Origin: Lachnoclostridium sp. An76 | GTDB taxonomy: Bacteria; Bacillota; Clostridia; Lachnospirales; Lachnospiraceae | Direction of reading: 5' to 3' | DNA: 64,000 nucleotides | Assembly: GCF_002161355.1 (NCBI RefSeq) | Contig: NZ_NFHL01000004.1 | Coordinates: forward strand, 186,001-250,000 | Shown here: positions 53,384 through 61,682 of the stretch, piece after piece | How the letters are laid out: every line of letters starts with the position of its first letter | Numbering within the stretch: position 1 is the stretch's first letter | Made by a program: the position numbers and the translations under genes | Notes under the pieces: generated by a model | The model's database searches: none | The model's input: only the letters and a program-made list of their open reading frames with translations | Told to the model about the DNA's origin: nothing

Positions 53384-53677
53384 ATGGCAAAGGGTAGCAG
53401 ATACGATCAACAGTTTAAGGAGAATGCAGTCAGGTATCGTTTGGAACATCCAGAACTCTCACTTCAGAAGGCAGCTGAGAATCTGGGAATCAGTGATTCC
53501 GCTCTCAAGACGTGGCTACGAGCGGCCAGAGAGAACGAAGGGAGCGTACCAACACGGGGATCCGGGAATTATTCCAGTGATGAGGCGAAAGAGATCGCAC
53601 GTCTCCAGCGTGAACTAAGGGATACAAAGGATGCGCTTGAAATTCTAAAAAAAGCCATCAGTATCCTGGGAAAATGA
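53384..53677 (+). CDS. IS3-family transposase OrfA
   Basis: A 97-residue DNA-binding protein: HTH YDQQFKENAVRYRLEHPELSLQKAAENLGISDSALKTWL, then a leucine-zipper-like ELRDTKDALEILKKAISIL. It binds the IS ends. AAAGGAGGCAGTACAGGC precedes the start. Its stop overlaps the orfB ATG (ATGA). The run CTAAAAAAAG at about 53644-53653 is a candidate -1 frameshift site for making OrfAB. Confidence 0.9.
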   Translation: MAKGSRYDQQFKENAVRYRLEHPELSLQKAAENLGISDSALKTWLRAARENEGSVPTRGSGNYSSDEAKEIARLQRELRDTKDALEILKKAISILGK

Positions 53678-54597
53678 CAGAGGCTGTCTATACTGCCACA
53701 GCGGAGTATATTGTGGAAATGGAGCAGCGTCCGGTGAAGCACCACGTCTCTGTCAGCGGGGTACTGAAACATCTTGGTGTTTCACGATCCGGTTATAATG
53801 CTTGGAAAAAAAGAGTCCCTTCTGCCACGGAAAAACACCGTGGGGAGATCAAACAGAAAATCCGAAAAATCTATGAAGATTCCCACCAGAACTATGGAGC
53901 CCCTAAGATCACAAGGGAATTGTGGAAAACCGGTGAAAAAATCGCAGTGAAAACTGTGGCGAATTACATGCGTCAGATGGGAATCAAAGCCCAATGGGTA
54001 AAGCCATATGTACAAACAACCATAGATTCTGATTTCAGTTCGAAACTGCATAACATTCTGAATGAACAGTTCAATCCCGCTCAGCCGGATGCTGTATGGG
54101 TGTCGGATATCACTTATATCTGGACGTTTGACGGCTTTGTATACTTAACCAGCATTATGGATCTGTATTCCCGGAAAATCATCGCATGGGTCTTGGGCGA
54201 AACACTGGAAGCATCCCATGTGGTGGAATGTATCGAGAAAGCAAAGAAAATCCGCAGAATAGCACATCCGCTTATCATACATACAGACCGTGGCTGCCAG
54301 TATGTATCGGATGCATTCCGTAAAGCAACAGAGGGGATGGTAAACAGCTATTCAAAAAAAGCATATCCATGGGACAATGCGTGTATTGAATCGTTCCATG
54401 CATTACTGAAAAGGGAGTGGATCAACCGTTTTAAAATTTTTAATTACCGGCATGCATATAAGCTGGTATTCGAATATATAGAAACATTTTATAACACAGT
54501 GAGGACACACAGCCATTGTGGATATCTTTCGCCAGATCAGTATGAAAAAGAATACTATGCAGCGTTAGATGAAAGAGCTGAAGCTTTAGCAGGGTAA
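53674..54597 (+). CDS. IS3-family transposase OrfB (DDE integrase)
   Basis: A 307-residue rve-type integrase. An HTH_21 domain (HQNYGAPKITRELWK) precedes the catalytic core, with first Asp in VWVSDITYIWTFDGF, second Asp in IIHTDRGCQYVS and Glu in NACIESFHALLKREW. It catalyses strand transfer of the IS. Full length, with no frameshift. Confidence 0.92.
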   Translation: MTEAVYTATAEYIVEMEQRPVKHHVSVSGVLKHLGVSRSGYNAWKKRVPSATEKHRGEIKQKIRKIYEDSHQNYGAPKITRELWKTGEKIAVKTVANYMRQMGIKAQWVKPYVQTTIDSDFSSKLHNILNEQFNPAQPDAVWVSDITYIWTFDGFVYLTSIMDLYSRKIIAWVLGETLEASHVVECIEKAKKIRRIAHPLIIHTDRGCQYVSDAFRKATEGMVNSYSKKAYPWDNACIESFHALLKREWINRFKIFNYRHAYKLVFEYIETFYNTVRTHSHCGYLSPDQYEKEYYAALDERAEALAG

Positions 54598-54644
54598 CTC
54601 AACATTAAAAGGGCATATTTAATTTGTACTTTTTCTTGACATAG

Positions 54645-55365
54645 GACCAGTCCATGCTTCTGAAACGCAATACTGGACAGAAAGTGCGGAGCGAGCAGGC
54701 TATATCGAAAAGGTTATGAATGATGGTTCTATCGGTTCGACCTTTAATGAGGGCATTATGAAAGTTGAGGGCGAAACTGCCTACTGCGTGGACATCAACA
54801 CCAATTTCAAGAACGGCTACAAGACCAGAGCCGACGCAAGCACACGCATGAGTACCGACCAGATTTCCGACGTTGCCCTCTCTCTGGAATACGTCAAGCA
54901 GTACGCACAGAGCCACAGCGAGCTGAATTATAAACAGGTCTATCTTCTTGAACAGTGCGTCGTATGGCAGAGATTGAGCGTTCATCTTGGCTGGCAATGC
55001 GATAACGTCAGAGCTTCCTATGATGAAATCTCAAAAGCCGTACAGGACGAGGTTTACACTGGGGCGAAAGCCTTTGCCAGCGAGAACAAGGGACGCTATG
55101 AATGTGGCGGTTACATCTACTCTGGCGAGGGACAGGACATTGGACAGTTCTGGGAGAAACTTGCCGTAGGGAACGCTACCCTTAAAAAGACTTGCAGTAA
55201 TACCAGCATTACCGACGGGAACGGGCTTTACTCTATCGCTGGTGCGACTTATGGTGTCTATTCTGATAAGGATTGTACGAAACAGCTTACCACCCTTACG
55301 ACTGATAACAGCGGAAATACTGATATCGTGGAAGTAAAGGTTGGCACAGTCTACATCAAAGAGCT
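54645..55365 (+). pseudogene. Fragment of an ICE surface protein (thioester plus Cna-B domains)
   Basis: The frame from 54645 reads GPVHASETQYWTESAERAGYI, then a thioester-type domain (GETAYCVDINTNFKNGYKT; LNYKQVYLLEQCVVWQRLSVH) and the start of a SpaA/Cna-B fold (NGLYSIAGATYGVYSDKDC). The signal peptide is missing on the left, next to the IS, and the sequence breaks at VGTVYIKE on the right, where group II intron sequence begins. Such long adhesin-like proteins are carried by integrative conjugative elements of gut Firmicutes. An internal ATG at 54716 gives a 217-residue frame, probably not functional. Confidence 0.78.
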
Positions 55366-56142
55366 TTGAGGCTTATAAAAGAGTGAAAGCAAACAAAGGC
55401 AGTGCTGGTATAGATGGCATGGGTTTTGAGAAATTTGAAGAAAGACTGAATAATAATCTTTATAAAATCTGGAACCGGATGAGTTCGGGAAGTTATTTCC
55501 CATCTCCAGTGATGGCGGTAGAAATACCAAAGAAATCAGGAGGAACCAGACGACTCGGAGTACCGACTATAGCAGACCGGATTGCACAGATGGTCGCAAG
55601 AGCATATGTAGAACGGGCAGTGGAGACTATGTTTTGTGAAGATTCATATGGATACAGACCACACAAATCAGCAGTAGACGCGTTTGAGAAGACAAGGAAA
55701 AGATGTTGGAAATATGACTATGTTATAGAATTAGATGTAAAAGGATTGTTTGACAATATCGACCATGAATTGTTACCTTAAATGTAAGGATGGTGTGATA
55801 CGAAATAACTTTATCGCAACGGTCAGTAAAACGGCAGCGAAAGGTTTCAGGGATAAGATCAAAGCACTGGAGATACACAAGAAAATCGGGTGCAAGATAG
55901 ACATGATTGCAGAATTGCTGAATCCGATGCTTAGAGGGTGGATGAATTACTTTGGGAAATTTAATCCGTCAGCAATGAAAAACACGTTACAGTGTATTGA
56001 ACACAGACTGATAAAATGGGCAATGTGCAAGTATAAAAGTTTTCGTGGACGCAGGCAGAGGGCTGAGAAATGGCTTTCGTCTATCAGAAAACGAGAGCCG
56101 AAGCTGTTTGCTCATTGGAGCAGGATGTACTCGTATTGCTAA
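55363..56142 (+). pseudogene. Group II intron reverse transcriptase/maturase, deleted
   Basis: The first piece (55363-55781) has RT blocks SFEAYKRVKANKGSAGIDG, VEIPKKSGGTRRLGVPTIADR and ELDVKGLFDNIDHELL. It then jumps to the maturase part (55750-56142): GFRDKIKALEIHKKIG, NPMLRGWMNYFGKF and the HNH-less end KREPKLFAHWSRM. The YADD active-site block and thumb are lost, as is the N-terminus. LtrA-type ancestry; not active by itself. Confidence 0.85.
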
Positions 56143-56149
56143 ATGATAA

Positions 56150-56220
56150 GAGCCGTATGAAGGGAGACCTTCACGTACGGTTCCGTGAGAAGTTTGAGGT
56201 GAAAGTCCTCTTACTTACTC
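56150..56220 (+). ncRNA. Group II intron domains V-VI
   Basis: GAGCCGTATGA, a GGGAGACC loop region, TCACGTACGGTTCCGTGAG form the conserved domain V hairpin right behind the maturase stop. GAGGTGAAAGTCCTCTTAC follows as the domain VI branch-point helix. It marks the 3' end of the intron. The 5' ribozyme domains I-IV are not present in this window. Confidence 0.8.
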
Positions 56221-56301
56221 GACTGAGAGGTCGGAATTTCTCAACTATGAGAAATTCCTCTTACTCGATTGGTATATTGAAAAAAAATAAATTATAGGTG
56301 G

Positions 56302-56330
56302 TTGTATATGATGCTGAACAGCGATATATT
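56302..56330 (+). promoter_or_regulatory. Candidate promoter of the dynamin-like operon
   Basis: TTGTAT, 17 bases, TATATT, about 145 bases before the first GTPase gene. It is the first promoter-like signal after the intron scar. Confidence 0.55.
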
Positions 56331-56476
56331 ATCTTTAAGGCTTAAATTATAGTACAGATATACTTTCTGATCATTATGGAAACTGATTATTTGACCGAGC
56401 CTGCCTGAGTATAACGCAGATAATGAATATGTAGAAAATGAATAAAGAAATCAAAAGAAAATGGAGGTATGAGGAT

Positions 56477-58174
56477 ATGATCCATAAAAAACAGCTTATT
56501 GGCAAACTTGAGAAGATTGAGAGTATACTGGTCCCGTTTGAACTGGCGGAGAAGATCAGAAAAGATAAGGATAATCTGATAAGTGATATACGGAACTATC
56601 GATTTCGGGTTTTGTTGACAGGAGGATTTTCTTCAGGAAAGAGCGCACTTCTTAATGCACTTATGGAGAGATATGTACTCCGGGAAGATCAGGCTCCTGA
56701 GACAACGATTGCAACAGAGCTCGTATGGGACGGTGAGGAGTATATTGAGGCAATAAATGAAGAGGGGATAACACGAAGGTTTGATATGATCAGTCCTGGC
56801 AGTGGCATGCCTCAGCCATCTGATGATTATGCGGATGGACTTAATACGAAAGATTACCGATGTCTTGTATATCATTTGAATAATGACTTTCTGAAAAAGA
56901 CTCAGGATATTATTCTTGTGGATATGCCCGGGATTGAGTCCAATATCGACAGCCATAACAAAGCTATTTCGCAGTATATCACCAGAGGTAGCGCATATCT
57001 GTTTTTGGTAAGCTGTGAGGACGGTACATTGCGGCGGTCTTCGATTGATTTTCTCAGGGAGGCGTCTCAGTACCCTCAGAGCATGATTTGCCTCATATCA
57101 AAATGTGATCTGCGATGCGAAGAGGAGACAGAACAGGTGTGCAACCAGGTAAAGGAGGATATCTATGCGGTCTACGGGCAGCAAGTCCCGACGGAGAAGA
57201 TCAGTGTTTATGATGAAGATTTGGCATCGCATATCTGCAGACTTCTGGCCGGACTTGATTTGCAGGAGATATTTGAACAGAAATATGTGGGGAGGATTAA
57301 TTCGCTAGTCCTTCTTGCGGAAAGCCTGCTGAGTTCTGCGGCAGATGCTCTCTGCCTGGATGTGACGGAGTTGGACAGGCGAATTGAGGAATGCAGCAGA
57401 CACAGGGCAGAGGCTGAAAAAGAATTTATTGTGCAGAGAAAACGACTTGAGAAAAATTACCGGCAGACAGTGCTGCCTTCGATCAGCTATGATCTTAGGG
57501 CTGCTCTTACAGCTCAGACCGACAGGTTGACAGAAGCACTTTCGACAAGTCCAGAGGCGTTCAGTGCAGCGGTTAATTCGATTATCCGTCCGGTGCTCTA
57601 TAATTCGACACATAAAAATATCGAGAGCAGTTTTGAAGCCTATGTTGCGGGTGTGGATGACTCCCTTTTTAAAGATGACAATGATAAGATAAAGCAGGTA
57701 CTTACGGAAGGATTGAGCCATATCAGGGATTATGTGACGGATGGAAATGCAGAGGGCTCTGAAAAAGGGAATGAGTCTTTCGGTCTTTATCAGCTGACGG
57801 CGTCCGCACTTGCAATCACAACAGATATTATCGCACCGGTCATTGAACTTGTTATTGTACTTCTGCCGAATATTCTTGATTTCTTTGCCGGATTTGGACG
57901 AAAACAGAAATATGAAGAGCTCAGACAGAAGGTACAGAACATCATCATACCACAGATTGTTGATCAGATGATCCCGAAGATTGAGGAAGCATTGGATGAA
58001 ACAAGGGCGGCTGTTATTACCGAATTTGAAGAAAAGATGAAAACCATGATGCAGGCGCAGGAAGAGACGCTGGAAAAATGCCTTGAGGAGAAGAAACAGC
58101 GTACACAGGATCATGAGGCTGAAGAAGAAAAGATCAGAGAAGCGATACATGAGCTGAACAGTCTTATTATGTAA
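56477..58174 (+). CDS. Dynamin-like large GTPase, first of three
   Basis: A 565-residue protein. G1 P-loop GGFSSGKSALLN (about 49-60), G2 Thr in APETTIAT, G3 DMPGIES (149-155), G4 SKCD (208-211). A helical stalk region follows. A strongly hydrophobic pair of segments at about 437-473 (LTASALAITTDIIAPVIELVIVLLPNIL) could be a membrane-inserting paddle, as in bacterial dynamin-like proteins. The C-terminal coiled coil is rich in Glu/Lys. The ATG at 56477 is preferred to 56438 because TGGAGGTATGAGGAT precedes it. First gene of a four-gene operon. Confidence 0.85.
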   Translation: MIHKKQLIGKLEKIESILVPFELAEKIRKDKDNLISDIRNYRFRVLLTGGFSSGKSALLNALMERYVLREDQAPETTIATELVWDGEEYIEAINEEGITRRFDMISPGSGMPQPSDDYADGLNTKDYRCLVYHLNNDFLKKTQDIILVDMPGIESNIDSHNKAISQYITRGSAYLFLVSCEDGTLRRSSIDFLREASQYPQSMICLISKCDLRCEEETEQVCNQVKEDIYAVYGQQVPTEKISVYDEDLASHICRLLAGLDLQEIFEQKYVGRINSLVLLAESLLSSAADALCLDVTELDRRIEECSRHRAEAEKEFIVQRKRLEKNYRQTVLPSISYDLRAALTAQTDRLTEALSTSPEAFSAAVNSIIRPVLYNSTHKNIESSFEAYVAGVDDSLFKDDNDKIKQVLTEGLSHIRDYVTDGNAEGSEKGNESFGLYQLTASALAITTDIIAPVIELVIVLLPNILDFFAGFGRKQKYEELRQKVQNIIIPQIVDQMIPKIEEALDETRAAVITEFEEKMKTMMQAQEETLEKCLEEKKQRTQDHEAEEEKIREAIHELNSLIM

Positions 58175-58190
58175 CAGGAGTGTGAAAAAC

Positions 58191-60446
58191 ATGATAGAAC
58201 AAAGGAAAAGTGACAGAGAGTTCCTTGATTTGCTGGAACGGATAGGGAAAGAACTGGCAGAGGACAACAGCGTACTGAATCCGGAAAATGTATTTGTATT
58301 TCAGAAAGGTGTGAAAAATGCCAGAGAACAGATAGAAGTGATAAAGAAAGAGGGGCGGAGGATCAGTGTTGGAATTATCGGCTGCGTGAAAGCAGGAAAA
58401 TCCACTTTTTTGAATGCGCTTTTGTTCGGCGGCGAAGAGGTTTTGCCGCGGGCGGCGACCCCTATGACTGCTTCTCTTACAAGAATATCCTATTCGGAAA
58501 AGCCAAAGGCAAAAGTAGTATTTTACAAAAGCTATGACTGGAAGAATATCGAGAACTTTAATCAGCTCTATGAGAAGAGAATTGATGATGAGATCGCGAA
58601 AAGAAAAGAAGAGAATGCAAAAGCTGCGGGTAAAAAGAAAAAAAACGGTCTGTTTTCTGTGGATAGAGAAACGGTAGAACGTCAGATCAGCCTCGAGCTT
58701 CCTGACAAATATAAATCGTGTCATGAACTTATAAAAATGGTAAAAGAGAATAGGTTGAATGTAGATGACTATCTTGGAAAGGCGGAAGAGATTGAGATAG
58801 ACAGCAAGAAGCCGCTTGGCGAGAGTTTGAAAGAGTATGTGGGAGCAACCGGAAGATATACTCCAATCGTTAATTATATTGAGCTGGAAGTCGATAATCC
58901 CCTGCTTCAGGACCTGGTGGTTGTAGATACCCCCGGCCTTAACGACCCGATTACGTCCAGGGGAGAGCGAACAAAGGATTTCCTGGAAGCGTGTGACGTT
59001 GTGTTTATTGTCAGCAATATGAGTCAGTTCCTTCCGGAGGAAGACATCAATATGATTGTGAAAAATATTGGTGACACAAGTATCCAAAGAGCGTATGTCA
59101 TCGGTTCGCAGCTGGACAGTGCACTCAGGCAGCAGCCACGATCTCTGGCCAGTATCCAGACGGCGTTTGACAATTGCTGTATCAGCGCAGGGAGGCGCTT
59201 CCGTGATGAGATCGACCAGGCATCCCGCATCCGGCCTGACAGTGTACTTCTTCAAGAGTTGAAGAAAACATCTCCTGAATTTGTTTCTGCTATGGCTTTT
59301 GGGATTGCAGCAAAGCAGAAAAAAGGAATCCGGCTGGAAAAGGATGAATTAAATGTCATTACGAATCTGGAAAAGCGCTTTTCGGATTTTCATACTGTTA
59401 TAGAAAGCCCCGACGACTTGGCAGAACTTGCCAATATCGAAGGGGTGAGGAAAAGAGTACTGGAAAAAGTCCGCAGTGAAAACAGGAAGATCGCAGAAGG
59501 AAAACTGCAGGACTATAAACCGCGCACTGCACTGAGTATGGCAAAAAATCTTGAACGGATGGAAGAGGAGTGCTATGCAAATCTGAAAATGCTGCGGACC
59601 GGAGATATGGAGACGCTGGGTGAAAAGCTGAAGCTGCTGGAGGACAATCTGGATTCTATTCGGAGCAATATAAGAAATATTTTTGAGGGTCAGGATGTGC
59701 AGTGCCGTAAACAAATACAGAGCCTCAAGACAGAAATCGCCGGTGAAATGAGTGCTCATGACGGGCTGGAAATCGGGACACGGACGAGGACGGAAATGTG
59801 GACGGAACAGTATGGGCTTTTCGGTTTGTTTAAACGAACGAATCGCGAAGTGGTAAGGGATGATGTGGCTGATGTGTCTCAGGTTGTAAAGCTTATTAGT
59901 GGGTTTGGTGCAAGAGTCATGGAAATGATCAATGAGCAGCTGGACAATATTTTTGACATCAAAGGACTGAGCGACCAGATCAAAGGATGTGTGCTTGGAG
60001 CATTTGATCTCAGTGATGATAAATTTGACCGCAATGAGATCCTGCTCCCGTTAGAAAATGCCATGACAAATTTGACAGTCTATGAAGTGGAATTTGATTT
60101 TATGGATGAGATCAGCGAAACAATCTACAACGCGTTTCCGAACGGTCAGGCTGTAAATGAAGAGATTCATTGTCTGCGCCAGCTTCAGGAGAAAGAAATG
60201 CGAAAAGTGCTCAAAATATTCTGCCAAAAACTTGACGAAACGGCTGATAATATATCTGCAAATATGAATGAGCAGGCGGCAGTTTTTGTAGACAGTATCC
60301 AGAAAAAAATCTCAGTGAATATTGAACATATACGCCGGCTTCTGGATAACAGAGAAGAAAATGTCAGAGAATATGAAGCGGTGATCAGCCGGCTTCGCAG
60401 CAGCAGACAAGCACTTGTCAGCTATGCCGGGAAGGAGAAGGGCTGA
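58191..60446 (+). CDS. Dynamin-like large GTPase, second of three
   Basis: A 751-residue protein. G1 GCVKAGKSTFLN (64-75), G2 ATPMTAS (about 89-95), G3 VVDTPGLNDP (244-253). The G4 position reads VIGSQLD instead of N/TKxD, an unusual form. A Lys-rich insertion (KEENAKAAGKKKKNG, about 140-153) lies between G2 and G3. The second half is long helical/coiled-coil without a clear membrane segment. The ATG at 58191 follows AGGAGTGTGAAAAAC; the gap to the first GTPase gene is 16 bases. Confidence 0.85.
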   Translation: MIEQRKSDREFLDLLERIGKELAEDNSVLNPENVFVFQKGVKNAREQIEVIKKEGRRISVGIIGCVKAGKSTFLNALLFGGEEVLPRAATPMTASLTRISYSEKPKAKVVFYKSYDWKNIENFNQLYEKRIDDEIAKRKEENAKAAGKKKKNGLFSVDRETVERQISLELPDKYKSCHELIKMVKENRLNVDDYLGKAEEIEIDSKKPLGESLKEYVGATGRYTPIVNYIELEVDNPLLQDLVVVDTPGLNDPITSRGERTKDFLEACDVVFIVSNMSQFLPEEDINMIVKNIGDTSIQRAYVIGSQLDSALRQQPRSLASIQTAFDNCCISAGRRFRDEIDQASRIRPDSVLLQELKKTSPEFVSAMAFGIAAKQKKGIRLEKDELNVITNLEKRFSDFHTVIESPDDLAELANIEGVRKRVLEKVRSENRKIAEGKLQDYKPRTALSMAKNLERMEEECYANLKMLRTGDMETLGEKLKLLEDNLDSIRSNIRNIFEGQDVQCRKQIQSLKTEIAGEMSAHDGLEIGTRTRTEMWTEQYGLFGLFKRTNREVVRDDVADVSQVVKLISGFGARVMEMINEQLDNIFDIKGLSDQIKGCVLGAFDLSDDKFDRNEILLPLENAMTNLTVYEVEFDFMDEISETIYNAFPNGQAVNEEIHCLRQLQEKEMRKVLKIFCQKLDETADNISANMNEQAAVFVDSIQKKISVNIEHIRRLLDNREENVREYEAVISRLRSSRQALVSYAGKEKG

Positions 60447-61663
60447 TGGCTTTAAAAAGAAACTTTGATTTCGATTACAGCGCCCCGATACTGACAGGCA
60501 ACAGATACTTGGATAACCGGGAAAAAGGACTTGAACTTGTGGCACGCATCATTTCAGCGGAGCCAGATAAATACAGTGGATATGACAGAATAGACCGTAT
60601 TATGGATGAGGAGATCCTGCTTTCAACCGGAAGTCTGAGGCTGGATGATGAGCTTGAGGTATACGCACGTTTAACTGCGCTCAGCGACAGACTCATGGAA
60701 GGAAAGTACAGGCTTTTAAAAGAGCGTACTGTGATCGGACTGGGAGGGAAATTCAGCGCGGGTAAATCATTGTTTATAAACTCCCTTCTTGGGAAAGATG
60801 AGCTCCCGGTTGATCAGGCTCCGACCACATCAGTTCCTACATATATCATATCAGGGAAGAAGGATGAGGTGTTTGCCTATACATTAAAAGGAACTCATCT
60901 TCCTCTGGACGGGGAGGCTGTAAAAGCAATTTCACACGGATTTCAGAAGGAGTACGGACTTGGGCTTGCCCGTTATATTTTATATCTATCAGTAAGGGTA
61001 GAAGGTTTTATGCCTGAAGTGGCACTTCTGGATACCCCGGGCTACAATAAGCCGGACGGGGGGACTGAAGATGAGTTTTCTGATTTAAGGAAGGCGTATA
61101 CCCAGCTTCGCTCTATAGACTCGTTGATCTGGCTGCTCGATGTGCAGAACGGAACGATTACACAGAGTGATATAGATTTTATCCGTCAGCTCAACATGAA
61201 TTCAAAGATACTGATCGTAGTCAATAAATGTGATCTTAAAACGGAAGAAGAATATGCGGTTGTTGTCAAAAGCGTCCGGGAATCAGCAGAGCATGCGGGG
61301 ATCCCTCTTTTTGATGTGGTCCCTTATTCCTCCATGGATCCGGAGGCATATGAAGGTATTGAAAAAATACATGAATTCTTTGAGTATTCCCGAAAAACCG
61401 GGCTGAGGTCCGAGGACGTTGCCGCAGAAGCGGAGGGGATTCTTTCACGGATCAATAAGTCTTTTTCCGGACGCATAAAGCAGCTGGATTCTGTTGGGAA
61501 TAGTCTGTCAAAGGCAATTTGTAAATCCTCAAATATTTTTGAAATGCAGTCCCTGGTGGAAATGTATGGTGAGATCAGCCTTGAATCTTCCAATATAAAA
61601 CATGACCGGGAAAAGTTTAATAAGACAGCAGGCAGGCTGCGGCATATGATAGAGCGTTTGTGA
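60446..61663 (+). CDS. Dynamin-like GTPase, third and shortest
   Basis: A 405-residue protein. G1 GGKFSAGKSLFIN (100-112), G2 DQAPTTSVPT, G3 LLDTPGYNKPDGG (195-207), G4 VVNKCDL (258-264). A helical N-terminal arm precedes the G domain; the helical part behind it is short (about 70 residues) and lacks a membrane segment. So it carries a complete nucleotide site but a reduced stalk. The start overlaps the previous stop (TGATGG, with A of ATG shared), so it is translationally coupled. Confidence 0.85.
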   Translation: MALKRNFDFDYSAPILTGNRYLDNREKGLELVARIISAEPDKYSGYDRIDRIMDEEILLSTGSLRLDDELEVYARLTALSDRLMEGKYRLLKERTVIGLGGKFSAGKSLFINSLLGKDELPVDQAPTTSVPTYIISGKKDEVFAYTLKGTHLPLDGEAVKAISHGFQKEYGLGLARYILYLSVRVEGFMPEVALLDTPGYNKPDGGTEDEFSDLRKAYTQLRSIDSLIWLLDVQNGTITQSDIDFIRQLNMNSKILIVVNKCDLKTEEEYAVVVKSVRESAEHAGIPLFDVVPYSSMDPEAYEGIEKIHEFFEYSRKTGLRSEDVAAEAEGILSRINKSFSGRIKQLDSVGNSLSKAICKSSNIFEMQSLVEMYGEISLESSNIKHDREKFNKTAGRLRHMIERL

Positions 61664-61682
61664 CTGAGGGGAGAATAATAAA

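Larger units (their letters stand above)
53294..54641 (+). mobile_element. IS3-family insertion sequence (IS150-like)
   Basis: A 1,348-base element. Imperfect terminal inverted repeats: left TGGTAGTATAAAAATAGTAC, right (inverted) TGTCAAGAAAAAGTACAAA, both leading to ATGCC. Flanked by the direct repeat TAG at 53291-53293 and 54642-54644. It holds overlapping orfA and orfB with an A-rich slip site. All catalytic residues are present, so it appears intact and probably mobile. Confidence 0.88.
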
